DNA of 64,000 nt, from assembly GCA_964203655.1 (NCBI GenBank), contig CAXNMJ010000004.1, positions 62,001-126,000 of the forward strand. Direction: 5' to 3'. Positions 1-8,683 of the stretch are shown here, in pieces (the stretch's first letter is position 1; the number at the start of each line of letters is the position of its first letter). The DNA comes from BACL27 sp947488385 (GTDB lineage Bacteria; Actinomycetota; Acidimicrobiia; Acidimicrobiales; Ilumatobacteraceae). The notes below the pieces were generated by a model. That model had not been told where the DNA came from, made no database searches, and saw nothing but the letters and a program-made list of their open reading frames with translations. The position numbers were made by a program, and so were the translations under genes.

Positions 1-80
1 AAGTGTCAGGATCGCACACAGGAAAGTATCTAGCGCAAATTCTGAAAAAGCCTAAAACGGCAACAACCAAGAAGAAGTAA
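1..80 (+). CDS. uvrA: UvrA, excinuclease ABC subunit A, C-terminal end (partial)
   Basis: Only the last 25 codons are inside the window (frame beginning at base 3, stop TAA at 78-80). The readable tail contains GSHTGKYLAQIL followed by a lysine/threonine-rich end. The G-S-H-T-G-x-Y-L pattern is the conserved C-terminus of UvrA, the damage-recognition ATPase of nucleotide excision repair. Position directly upstream of uvrC supports the call. The short length limits certainty, but the motif and the context agree. Confidence 0.75.
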   Translation, partial: VSGSHTGKYLAQILKKPKTATTKKK

Positions 81-92
81 ATTTAAATATCT

Positions 93-1958
93 ATGCAAAA
101 ACCACCTGGTGTCATACCTGAGACACCAGGTTCGTATCAGTTCAAAGATTCTGCTGGAAGAGTCATATATGTAGGTAAGGCAATCAATCTGCGGTCGCGG
201 GTAAACAGTTATTTTGCAAAGACCGACAGTTTGCACATTCGTACGGCCAATATGGTTGCTGCGGCGCACAGTGTCGAATGGATAGAAGTTCGAAATGAGA
301 TTGAAGCGTTAATACTTGAGCACAGTCTCATTAATCGTTACTCACCAAGATTCAATATTCGTCTGCGCGACGACAAGAGTTATCCGTTCTTGGCAGTCAC
401 GGTTGACGAGCAATGGCCGCGAGCGATGGTGATGCGGGGTCGCAAACGGAAAGGCACGAGATATTTTGGTCCGTATCCACATCCTTGGGCGATCCACGAG
501 ACGCTTGATTTGTTGTTGAAGACGTTTCCTATCAGAACGTGTTCAACCGCGACATTCAAACAACACGAAAGACTCGGGCGACCGTGCTTGTTGTTTCATA
601 TTGAAAAGTGTTCAGGTCCGTGTGTTAAAAGCGTGACTGATAACGACTACAAAGCGCTTGTTAATGATTTTTTGCAAGTGATGGACGGAGAGAGCGACGC
701 GATAGTTGCTCGTCTCGAAAACCAAATGGTTGCGAGTTCTCAGGCACAAGATTTTGAGCGGGCCGCCAAGCATCGTGATCAATTAGAAGCGATCAAGATG
801 GCGTTAGAACGCCAACAGATGGTCGGCGAGCGGGACGAAGATCTTGATGTGATCGGTATCGCTGAAGACGAATTTGAAGCTGCCGTTCAAGTCTTCTTCG
901 TTCGAAAAGGCCGGGTTGTAGGACGAAAAGGTTTCATTGTTGACAAAGTCGAAGATGTAACCAGCGAAGGCCTCGCAGCATTGGTCGTTGAGAGACTTTA
1001 CGACGAATCGCCGATTCTTGGTATTCCAAAAATTGTCGTGTTGCCTTGTGAGCCAGAACGTGCCCAAGTTTTGGAAGAGTGGCTGACTCAGTTGCGTACT
1101 TCGAAAGTCGAAATTCGTGTGCCACATCGTGGCGACAAGCGTGAATTACATGAGCTTGTCACGCAAAATGCAAAGCAAGAATTGAATCGCCATCGCCTGA
1201 GACGCGCGTCGGATCACACCGCACGATCTCGTGCCTTGAACGAACTACAAGACTTGCTCGGTTTACCCGAAGTACCGCTTCGCATCGAGTGTTACGACAT
1301 GGCGCACTTACAAGGCACTGATTATGTCGGTTCGATGGTTGTGCTTGAAGACGGCTTGCCGATCAAACGTGACTACCGACGCTTCAAAATCAAAAGCGGG
1401 CAAGGCAACGACGACTATGCAGCAATGCGCGAGGTATTAACACGAAGATTGTCGGCATATATAAAGGAACGTGATCAACCTGTCAATGAGCGTGGTGATC
1501 GACCCGGAAAGTTTTCGTACGCCCCTCAGTTGCTGTTGGTAGATGGTGGCAAAGGTCAACTCGGTGTTGCTGAACAAGTTGTAAGAGAACTTGGCCTTGA
1601 ACATGAAATACCTGTTGCATCATTAGCAAAAAGACTTGAAGAAGTTTTTATCCCAGGAAGTAGCGAACCTGTCGAGATACCTCGTGGCAGTGATGCATTG
1701 TTTATGTTGCAAGTTATTCGTGACGAGGCCCATAGATTTGCCAACCGTTTCCATCGTGAACTGCGGGGCAAACGAATGACTCAAAGTGAACTTGACGGCA
1801 TTGTCGGTCTCGGTGAGGCTCGTGCCAAAAAGTTGGTGACTGCCTTGGGCGGAGTTAAGCAAGTGAAGACGGCCTCGCGTGAAGATCTAGCCAAACTGAC
1901 TTGGTTGCCAAGCCGTGTGGCAGATGCGGTTTTTGAACACTTCAACTCAGCGCCATAA
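93..1958 (+). CDS. uvrC: UvrC, excinuclease ABC subunit C
   Basis: Makes the dual incisions around lesions in nucleotide excision repair, recruited by UvrB. At 621 aa it has the full family layout. A GIY-YIG nuclease domain is at the N-terminus (GSY at 13-15, YVGKA at 26-30). A UvrB-binding UVR helix pair lies near 215-245 (DFERAAKHRDQLEAI). An RNase H-like endonuclease half has ECYDMAHLQGTD with a probable catalytic Asp near 402 and LLLVDGGKGQLG further on. A helix-hairpin-helix pair is near 570-617. The ATG at 93 starts 12 bases after the uvrA stop, and the purine-rich end of uvrA (gaagaag) may act as ribosome binding site. Confidence 0.96.
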   Translation: MQKPPGVIPETPGSYQFKDSAGRVIYVGKAINLRSRVNSYFAKTDSLHIRTANMVAAAHSVEWIEVRNEIEALILEHSLINRYSPRFNIRLRDDKSYPFLAVTVDEQWPRAMVMRGRKRKGTRYFGPYPHPWAIHETLDLLLKTFPIRTCSTATFKQHERLGRPCLLFHIEKCSGPCVKSVTDNDYKALVNDFLQVMDGESDAIVARLENQMVASSQAQDFERAAKHRDQLEAIKMALERQQMVGERDEDLDVIGIAEDEFEAAVQVFFVRKGRVVGRKGFIVDKVEDVTSEGLAALVVERLYDESPILGIPKIVVLPCEPERAQVLEEWLTQLRTSKVEIRVPHRGDKRELHELVTQNAKQELNRHRLRRASDHTARSRALNELQDLLGLPEVPLRIECYDMAHLQGTDYVGSMVVLEDGLPIKRDYRRFKIKSGQGNDDYAAMREVLTRRLSAYIKERDQPVNERGDRPGKFSYAPQLLLVDGGKGQLGVAEQVVRELGLEHEIPVASLAKRLEEVFIPGSSEPVEIPRGSDALFMLQVIRDEAHRFANRFHRELRGKRMTQSELDGIVGLGEARAKKLVTALGGVKQVKTASREDLAKLTWLPSRVADAVFEHFNSAP

Positions 1959-1985
1959 CTCACCGCGTAGATAGCCTGATAAACA

Positions 1986-2837
1986 GTGGCTGACATTCTG
2001 CTAATCGCTGGTCTTTCTGGTGCGGGCAGGTCTCAGGCTGCAGATGATTTAGAGGACCTTGGCTGGTTTGTCGTAGACAACATGCCAACAGAGTTGATTG
2101 ACAAAGTTGTCGAGATCGCCGCTGTTGGCGAATCGTTGGCGAAACTTGCGTTGGTTGTGAGCACGCCGACAGCACAGCGTGACGTCGTAGATGTGCTTAA
2201 GAGATTGCGAAAATCTGGTCATCGCGTTCGAATGTTATTTTTAGATGCGACGAATGCCGAATTAGTAAAGCGATATGGCTCTACTCGACGTAAACATCCT
2301 TTGGCTGAGGGTAAGTCGGGTGTTGAAGAGGCGATCACAAAAGAAAGATCACTTCTTGAGCCGGTGAAAGCTGAAGCTGATTTGGTTATTGACACTACGA
2401 ACTTGACCATTCATCAATTGAAGAATCAACTGGGTGAGTTGTTCACCGATGATGGCGAACTCGATACGATGCAGATTTCTGTCGTTTCATTTGGTTACAA
2501 ACACGGGCTGCCGCTAGATGTTGATCTGGTGTTTGATGTTCGCTTTTTGCCTAATCCCCATTGGGATGAAGACTTGCGCCCATTGTCTGGGCTTGACGTA
2601 CCCGTGCGTGACTTTGTGATGGAGCAAAGCCTTTCAGTCAAATTTCTTGATCAACTCACCGGGATGCTGACGCTGCTGCTGCCGGCGTACAAGTCAGAGG
2701 GCAAGAGTTATTTGACGGTCGCTATTGGTTGTACCGGAGGCCGACATCGCTCGGTGGTTATTGCCGAGCAATTGAAACAATGGTTGATTCAGAGCTCGCA
2801 TAATCCTCGCGTTACTCACAGGGATATTTCTCGCTAA
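1986..2837 (+). CDS. rapZ: RapZ/YvcJ family P-loop nucleotide-binding protein
   Basis: 283 aa, starting at GTG 1986. The P-loop GLSGAGRS (residues 9-16) has the Arg-Ser ending typical of the family, followed by DLGWFVVDN. The C-terminal half carries the family hallmark GCTGGRHRSV near residues 248-257. In enterobacteria RapZ is an RNA-binding adaptor for glmZ decay. In Gram-positives YvcJ binds and hydrolyses nucleotides and its role is less clear. It follows uvrC by 27 bases. In most actinobacteria yvcK and whiA come next, but here gap follows within 26 bases. Confidence 0.93.
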   Translation: MADILLIAGLSGAGRSQAADDLEDLGWFVVDNMPTELIDKVVEIAAVGESLAKLALVVSTPTAQRDVVDVLKRLRKSGHRVRMLFLDATNAELVKRYGSTRRKHPLAEGKSGVEEAITKERSLLEPVKAEADLVIDTTNLTIHQLKNQLGELFTDDGELDTMQISVVSFGYKHGLPLDVDLVFDVRFLPNPHWDEDLRPLSGLDVPVRDFVMEQSLSVKFLDQLTGMLTLLLPAYKSEGKSYLTVAIGCTGGRHRSVVIAEQLKQWLIQSSHNPRVTHRDISR

Positions 2838-2863
2838 AACAGACAGCCGACTAAGGTTTGCTC

Positions 2864-3875
2864 ATGACTATTCGAGTGGGCATCAATGGATTTGGACGAA
2901 TCGGAAGAAATTTTTATCGCGCAGTAAAACTGTCTGGCGCAGATATTGAGATCGTTGCTGTAAACGATCTTGGTTCGGTCAAGACCATGGCGCATCTCTT
3001 GAAATACGACTCGGTTCTTGGTGTTCTGCCAAATGAGATCACTGCAACCGATGGTGGCATCAGTATCGACGGCAAAATTGCTCAAGGTTTTGTCGCAACG
3101 TGACCCGAAAGATTTGGGTTGGGGTGGACTAGGAGTAGACGTCGTGATTGAGTCGACAGGTTTCTTCACAGATCGAGATAAAGCGGCCGCCCATCTGGAC
3201 GCAGGCGCAAAGTGTGTAGTCGTCTCGGCTCCGGCGACAAATGCCGATGCAACTTTTGTTTACGGCGTGAATCACAATGATTTTGATCCTAAAAAACACA
3301 AAGTCGTGTCAAACGCAAGTTGCACGACGAATTGTTTCGTGCCAATGGTCAAAGTATTAGATGACGCATTCGGTGTCGAAAATGGTTTGATGACGACCAT
3401 TCATGCGTATACGGGTGATCAATCAATCGTTGATGGTCCACATAGCGACCTTCGTCGTGCTCGCGCTGCGGCGATCAATATCATTCCGACGAGCACGGGG
3501 GCGGCGAGAGCAACCAGTCTCGTGATGCAATCAATGAAGGGCAAACTTGATGGCACGTCGCTGCGAGTTCCCGTGCCGACAGGATCAATAACAGACTTTG
3601 TCGCAAATTTGAAAAAGCCGGCTTCGGTCGATGAGATTAATGCTGCTTACAAAGCTGCCGCATCGGGTGCCTTAAAAGGCATTCTTGAATACTGCAGTGA
3701 CCCAATTGTGTCGAGTGATGTCGTCACCAATCCGCATAGTTGTGTTTTTGATAAAGACCTGACTATGAGCATGGGTAATCTTGTCAAGGTTCTGGGATGG
3801 TATGACAACGAGTGGGGCTACTCAAATCGTCTTGTAGATATGACATCGTTTATTGGGGCCGCACTTAGTCGTTAA
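2864..3875 (+). CDS. gap: Glyceraldehyde-3-phosphate dehydrogenase (reading frame broken once)
   Basis: NAD-dependent glycolytic enzyme. The N-terminal part has the Rossmann start VGINGFGRIGRNFYRA. The catalytic cysteine lies in SNASCTTNC, and the C-terminus has WYDNEWGYSNR. The frame breaks near 3083-3087: the first frame runs into TGA at 3098-3100, while the next frame continues with VLSQRDPKDLGWG. Removing one G from the GG at 3086-3087 gives a smooth DGKIAQVLSQRDP join and about 336 aa, the normal family length. I read this as one intact gene with a sequence error. ATG 2864 is preceded by an AAGG Shine-Dalgarno. It heads the gap-pgk-tpiA operon. Confidence 0.92.
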
Positions 3876-4985
3876 ATGATTGCCCATCTTGAAGATTTAG
3901 GGGACGTTCGCGGTAAAACCGTTCTCGTGCGAACCGATTTTAATGTGCCGATGTCTGGACCTGACGAGAGCCGAATCATTGAAGATGACTTTCGAATCCG
4001 TAGCGCACTAGAGACTTTGAATTGGTTGACAAGTCGCGGTGCAAAAGTCGTTTGTGCGACACACCTTGGTCGCCCAAAAGGAAAGTTTGCAGCAAAGTAT
4101 TCGCTTGAGCCAGTGCGTGCACGGTTGGCCGAGTTGGCACCAGGAGTCGAGCTGCTCGAAAATCTTCGGTTTGATCCGGGTGAAGAGAGTAACGACTCGC
4201 AGTTCGTCGCAAAGTTGATTTCTGGTGTCGATATTTATGTCAACGATGCATTTGGCGCGGCTCATCGAGCACATGCATCAATCGTCGGACCGCCAAAAAC
4301 TTTGCCATCTGCTGCTGGTCGGTTGTTGCAAAAAGAGCTTGAAATTCTGTCTGAGATGCGTTCGAATCCGAAGCGTCCATTTGTTGCCGTTCTCGGAGGA
4401 GCAAAAATTAGCGACAAGCTCGGCGTGGTTGAAGCATTAATGAAAGTCGTTGATGCCTTGGTCATCGGTGGTGGGATGTGCTTTACATTTTTGGCCGCCA
4501 AGAATCTGCCGATTGGTGATTCTCTGTGTGAACGAGACCAAATCGACGTATGCAAAAAATTGCTTGCAGGCAATGTTCCGATCCATCTTCCTGAAGACAT
4601 TGTCGGGCTCGATGCCCAGGGAGCCTTTGCAACTTTCGGTGTGCGCTTGCCCGAACACGCCAAAGGATTAGACATTGGTCCGGGTTCAGCGGCGGCCTTC
4701 GCTGACATCATCATGTCGGCACGAAGCGTTTTCTGGAATGGTCCAATGGGAATGTTTGAAGATGACCGGTTCGCAGCAGGTACTCGCACGGTGGCACAAG
4801 CCATGGCTGAGACAAAAGCGTTTACGGTCGTCGGTGGTGGCGATTCAGCAGCAGCACTGGCGCAATTCAAATTAGAAACAGAAGTAGACCATGTCTCCAC
4901 AGGTGGAGGCGCATCATTAGAGTTTCTTGAGCTCGGCGACTTGCCAGGCTTAGTTGCGTTAAGAGGAGCACCAAATGTCAAGTGA
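3876..4985 (+). CDS. pgk: Phosphoglycerate kinase
   Basis: Transfers phosphate from 1,3-bisphosphoglycerate to ADP. Seen motifs include RTDFNVP, THLGRPKG, NDAFGAAHRAHAS, GGAKISDKLG, FWNGPMGMFE, GGGDSAAA and STGGGASLEFLE. The protein is 369 aa, somewhat shorter than the usual 390-400 aa, mostly from a compact C-terminus. ATG 3876 directly abuts the gap stop codon and the end overlaps tpiA by 11 bases, so translation of the three genes is probably coupled. Confidence 0.97.
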   Translation: MIAHLEDLGDVRGKTVLVRTDFNVPMSGPDESRIIEDDFRIRSALETLNWLTSRGAKVVCATHLGRPKGKFAAKYSLEPVRARLAELAPGVELLENLRFDPGEESNDSQFVAKLISGVDIYVNDAFGAAHRAHASIVGPPKTLPSAAGRLLQKELEILSEMRSNPKRPFVAVLGGAKISDKLGVVEALMKVVDALVIGGGMCFTFLAAKNLPIGDSLCERDQIDVCKKLLAGNVPIHLPEDIVGLDAQGAFATFGVRLPEHAKGLDIGPGSAAAFADIIMSARSVFWNGPMGMFEDDRFAAGTRTVAQAMAETKAFTVVGGGDSAAALAQFKLETEVDHVSTGGGASLEFLELGDLPGLVALRGAPNVK

Positions 4986-5769
4986 ATTGCGAAAACCGAT
5001 TATCTCCGGAAACTGGAAGATGAATCACAATCACTATGAAGCAATTCAATGTGTTCAAAAGCTTGCATATATTTTGACCAAAGAAGACTACGCAGAAGTT
5101 GATGTGACGATACATCCACCTTTCACCGACTTGCGAAGTGTTCAGACAATGATTGATGCCGACGAGCTCAAGTTCATTCTTGGTGCTCAGCATTGTCACG
5201 AAGCAGACTCGGGTGCGTTCACAGGTGAAGTATCGGCTGCATTTCTTGCAAAGCTCAATGTGAGCTATGTGATTGTTGGTCATAGCGAACGCCGAGAAAT
5301 TTTTGGCGAGACGAATGAGTCGGTAAATGCAAAAATAGTGGCGATTCAGAAACACAAGATGACACCAATTGTTTGTGTTGGTGAAACTCTTGCTGAGCGC
5401 GAAGCAGGCAAGACTCACGAGAAAGTTCTCGGTCAAGTGAGAAGTGCGCTCGAGAAACGATCAGTTGAACAAGTTAAGTCACTCGTCGTTGCCTATGAAC
5501 CAATATGGGCGATTGGAACAGGGAAGACTGCAACCGCGGACGACGCGCAACGAATGATCAGTTCAATCCGCGAAGAAGTCGCAAAGATAAGTTCAGCCAA
5601 TGCCGCCGAATCAATTCGTTTGCAATACGGGGGCAGCGTTAAGGCGAGCAACATCGGGGAAATCATGTCTCAGCCCGATATTGACGGTGTATTGGTTGGT
5701 GGCGCGAGCCTCGATGCGGCTGAATTCGCCCGTATTTGTCAGTATCGCCTACGACCCCTTAACTCTTAG
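4975..5769 (+). CDS. tpiA: Triosephosphate isomerase
   Basis: Interconverts dihydroxyacetone phosphate and glyceraldehyde 3-phosphate. 264 aa with the catalytic set in place: N13 and K15 in GNWKMN, the electrophilic His103 in VGHSERR, and the base Glu175 in AYEPIWAIGTGK. The phosphate-gripping YGGSVKASN and GVLVGGASL are near the C-terminus. ATG 4975 lies inside the end of pgk, with AAGAGGAG just upstream as a strong ribosome binding site. Confidence 0.97.
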   Translation: MSSELRKPIISGNWKMNHNHYEAIQCVQKLAYILTKEDYAEVDVTIHPPFTDLRSVQTMIDADELKFILGAQHCHEADSGAFTGEVSAAFLAKLNVSYVIVGHSERREIFGETNESVNAKIVAIQKHKMTPIVCVGETLAEREAGKTHEKVLGQVRSALEKRSVEQVKSLVVAYEPIWAIGTGKTATADDAQRMISSIREEVAKISSANAAESIRLQYGGSVKASNIGEIMSQPDIDGVLVGGASLDAAEFARICQYRLRPLNS

Positions 5770-5800
5770 TGACTGGCGGCACTGGTAGCCTTTGATTCAC

Positions 5801-5821
5801 TAGAAGCCGTTCTGGCTTCTA
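5801..5821 (+). promoter_or_regulatory. Perfect 8-bp hairpin between tpiA and the binding-protein gene
   Basis: TAGAAGCC at 5801-5808 and GGCTTCTA at 5814-5821 form a perfect stem with a 5-base loop. No T-run follows, so it is not a classical intrinsic terminator. It sits about 10 bases before the GGGGAGG ribosome binding site of the next gene. It may weakly end the glycolytic transcript, or act as a 5' leader structure that stabilises the transporter mRNA. Confidence 0.45.
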
Positions 5822-5846
5822 CCTAATTCGACGGGGAGGTCGGAGA

Positions 5847-7580
5847 GTGAGAAAAACCACAAAAGTGGCTCGTCTTGCTGCAGCACTTATAACTGTGTCC
5901 TTAATTGGCGCAGCTTGCGGTGGCAGCGATGATGCAGCAACTGACGAATCAACAGCAGATGAAACTGCTGTTAGTTATCCAACCAGCTTGGAAGACTGCG
6001 CAAACGTCACTTATGACTATGCGAAGCCTGCCACAACTGGTGGAATGACAATTACATACGACATCAATCCAGCTGCAGTTTGGGAAGACGGATCGCCAAT
6101 TACGGTCGCCGACTTCAAAGCAACTTGGGAAGCGTCGTTGAATACACCAGGTTCGATTTCAACATCGGGTTACGATCAAGTGACTGCGGTAGAAGCCGGA
6201 ACAAGTGACAAGCAAGTAGTTGTCACTCTCAAGGCTGTTTACGCACCATGGCGTGGATTGTTCGGAGGCATCATCAAAGCTGCTTCGGTAAAGAACACAT
6301 CCGATATTTCTGCAGATTATGCAGACAATATTCCGTTCTCGGGTCGACCATACAAGATTAAATCTTGGAGCCCAGATCAACTTGTGTTTGAACCAAACGA
6401 CAAATATTGGGGTGCTGACAAAGCAGTAACCAAGAAGTTCGTAATGGTGCCGAAGCCAGACAGCGACACAGAAATTGCGGCGCTTAAAGCAGGCGAAGTT
6501 GACTTCATTTATCCTCAGTTCTATGCGGGTATCGAAGAAGCCGTAAAGCAAGACAACGTTCAAACGAACCTTGACTACGGCGGCGACTACGAAGGTTTCT
6601 ACTTCCAACAGAAGTGCGGACCTTTCGCAGATCCAAACTTCCGCGCAGCGTTCTCAATGTCAATTGATCGCGATGCACTGTTTCAGCAGATCTACATCCC
6701 ACTTGGTGGCAAAGAGTTGCTCCAATGTGGTCCGATGGTGCCTGGACCGTATTGCGTTGGCGACGAGTTCGCTAATAGCTACGACCCAGCAGCAGCAGAG
6801 GCTTTGTTGACCGAAAATGGTTGGACAAAGGGAACTGATGGATTCTGGGTTGACCCAAGTGGCAAAGTTCCAGACATTCGTTGGATCATCAACACCGGTA
6901 ACACTCGACGTGAAAGTACACAGGCTTATTTGATTCCGTTGCTCACTGCAGCAGGTTTCAAAGTGCGCGCAGACAACTGCGATGCTGCTTGTTACTTCCA
7001 ACAGCGCCTACCGGCTATGGACTACGACATGGCGATGTACATCAGTACAGCACCACCAGATCCTGCATACATCACGAGTTCGTTCGCATGTGACCTCATC
7101 CCAACTGAAGCCAATGGCAACATTGGTCAAAACAGCCAGGGATGGTGCAACGCAGAAGCGTCTGACTTGATGTACGCAGCAGACGTTGACGCTGATGCGG
7201 TAACTCGCGCTGACAAGGTCAAGCAAGTTCTTACGCTTATGGCGAAAGATCATGTGATGTTGCCTTTGATGCAGTTCCCTAAGTCGGGTTTTGCTCGCAC
7301 AGACAAGGTTGGCGGTCCATGGAACGCTGAACTTAACAACTATGCGGCATTCAATAACATTCACCTTTGGACAGACGTTGACGGCGACGGACAAATTGTG
7401 TTCGCTGCTGAGCAATGGCCAGAGTGTCTCAACCCAATCACGGAGTGTGCAAACTCTTCATGGATGGTTTGGACAACTGCGTTCCAAGTATTGCCAGGCG
7501 CCTATGCAACTACCAATGATGGTAAGTACGTAGTAACTAACCTGCTTTCAGGTGAAGCAACGGTTGTTGTCAATAGCTAA
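5847..7580 (+). CDS. Peptide/nickel-type ABC transporter substrate-binding lipoprotein (family 5) with rearranged domain order
   Basis: 577 aa, GTG start with GGGGAGG upstream. Residues 1-24 form a lipoprotein signal ending at lipobox Cys24 (GAAC), followed by an acidic linker. Family-5 hallmarks are seen: ITYDINPAAVWEDGSPIT (68-85), IKSWSPDQLVFEPNDKYWG and a TEIAALKAGEVDF stretch. The oddity is the last 68 residues (510-577). QIVFAAEQWPECLNP and CANSSWMVW look like the strand and helix that normally open the mature domain, before the INPxAVWxDG region. The N-terminus lacks that segment. The gene leads an operon with two permeases and two ATPases. The ligand is probably an oligopeptide but cannot be told from sequence. 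Confidence 0.9.
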   Translation: MRKTTKVARLAAALITVSLIGAACGGSDDAATDESTADETAVSYPTSLEDCANVTYDYAKPATTGGMTITYDINPAAVWEDGSPITVADFKATWEASLNTPGSISTSGYDQVTAVEAGTSDKQVVVTLKAVYAPWRGLFGGIIKAASVKNTSDISADYADNIPFSGRPYKIKSWSPDQLVFEPNDKYWGADKAVTKKFVMVPKPDSDTEIAALKAGEVDFIYPQFYAGIEEAVKQDNVQTNLDYGGDYEGFYFQQKCGPFADPNFRAAFSMSIDRDALFQQIYIPLGGKELLQCGPMVPGPYCVGDEFANSYDPAAAEALLTENGWTKGTDGFWVDPSGKVPDIRWIINTGNTRRESTQAYLIPLLTAAGFKVRADNCDAACYFQQRLPAMDYDMAMYISTAPPDPAYITSSFACDLIPTEANGNIGQNSQGWCNAEASDLMYAADVDADAVTRADKVKQVLTLMAKDHVMLPLMQFPKSGFARTDKVGGPWNAELNNYAAFNNIHLWTDVDGDGQIVFAAEQWPECLNPITECANSSWMVWTTAFQVLPGAYATTNDGKYVVTNLLSGEATVVVNS

Positions 7581-7604
7581 TAGCTACTGACTTAATTTGA
7601 GCGT

Positions 7605-7646
7605 AAGGTGCGTCGGTTTGGCTTGAGTGCCAGATCGGCGCACCTT
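7605..7646 (+). terminator. Hairpin between binding protein and permease genes (partial terminator or mRNA stabiliser)
   Basis: AAGGTGCG (7605-7612) pairs with CGCACCTT (7639-7646), and an inner TGGC/GCCA stem (7619-7622, 7629-7632) sits in the loop. CGTTCGTTT follows, a weak T-rich tail. A structure here commonly lets the binding-protein mRNA exceed that of the membrane components. This role is inferred from position. Confidence 0.5.
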
Positions 7647-7708
7647 CGTTCGTTTAGACAATGTTGGCGATTTCATAAGTCGCTCTGTTTTAGGTAAGGC
7701 TTATACGA

Positions 7709-8683
7709 ATGCTTCGGTATATTTTGCGTCGTCTCGCGTGGTCGATACCGACTTTGCTGCTCGTAACCTTTTTGGTTTATCTGGCACTGCGAATCGGCAC
7801 AGATCCCGTGCAGAGTTACCGTCGAGTTAATCCTCGTGCGAGTCGAGCAAAGATTCAGCAATACATCGACGTAAATGGTCTTGACCCAAACTTTGTGAAG
7901 GGATACTTCACTTGGTTAAAAAACTTTTTGACAGGTGAGTGGCCTCCGAGCATAAAAGGTCGACGTGAAGTGTGGCCCGCGCTCAAAGATGCGATGGCCA
8001 ACACTTTGCGCCTCGGTTCGGCCGCAACAGTCGTAGGAATTGTTATTGGTCTCTTTGCCGGTGTGTTGGCAGCATTGCGCCCCGGTGGTCGACGAGATGT
8101 ATTTATCAACACGAGCGCGTTCGTTGGTATCTCGGTGCCCCCGTTCATTAGTGCAATTTTGCTGCAGTTGCTATTTGCTGTTTATTGGCAAAAGTGGTTT
8201 GGCGCAAGTTTGTTTCCGACGTCAGGCGTTTACCCAGCGGGGCACACTGGTTTCGATTTGTTTTTGATGTTGAAGTTCATGGCGCTACCGACCTTGGTAG
8301 TTGCTATTCAGATCATTGCCACCTACAGCCGCTATATGCGTTCTTCGCTTTTGGACGTCTTAAATTCTGATTACATGCGCACTGCCCGCTCTAAAGGTAT
8401 TAGCGAGCGTCGAGTGTTGATCAAGCACGGTATGCGTAATGCGTTGATACCTGTCGTGACGATAGCTGCGCTTGATGTTGGGTCAATTGTTGGTGGATTA
8501 ATTATCACCGAGAATATTTTTTCGTATCCGGGCATGGGTTTGTATTTCTTGAAATCCTTTGGTGAGGGCGATTTTCCGCTTTTAATGCCGTGGATGGTTG
8601 TCATCGTGGCGTCGGTTTTGTTTTTCAATTTGATTGCCGATATCTCGTATGCATGGCTGGACCCAAGGATTCGTCTTGAGTAG
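7709..8683 (+). CDS. Peptide/nickel ABC transporter permease, DppB type
   Basis: 324 aa integral membrane protein. The N-terminus MLRYILRRLAWSIPTLL is the usual DppB/OppB opening and is followed by about six membrane segments. The cytoplasmic EAA coupling loop is visible as DYMRTARSKGISERRV. The C-terminus has the family pattern ENIFSYPGMG and ends close to SYAWLDPRIR. ATG 7709 has GGTAAGG upstream. It should pair with the next gene to form the translocation channel. Confidence 0.93.
   Translation: MLRYILRRLAWSIPTLLLVTFLVYLALRIGTDPVQSYRRVNPRASRAKIQQYIDVNGLDPNFVKGYFTWLKNFLTGEWPPSIKGRREVWPALKDAMANTLRLGSAATVVGIVIGLFAGVLAALRPGGRRDVFINTSAFVGISVPPFISAILLQLLFAVYWQKWFGASLFPTSGVYPAGHTGFDLFLMLKFMALPTLVVAIQIIATYSRYMRSSLLDVLNSDYMRTARSKGISERRVLIKHGMRNALIPVVTIAALDVGSIVGGLIITENIFSYPGMGLYFLKSFGEGDFPLLMPWMVVIVASVLFFNLIADISYAWLDPRIRLE

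Noticed and set aside
2864..3875. Programmed frameshift in gap
   Set aside because: No slippery heptamer or downstream structure is evident, and many other genes in the window show the same homopolymer-type breaks, so sequence error is simpler.
4262..4981. Long antisense open frame opposite pgk (239 codons)
   Set aside because: It mirrors codon periodicity of pgk, has no recognisable protein features and no ribosome site.
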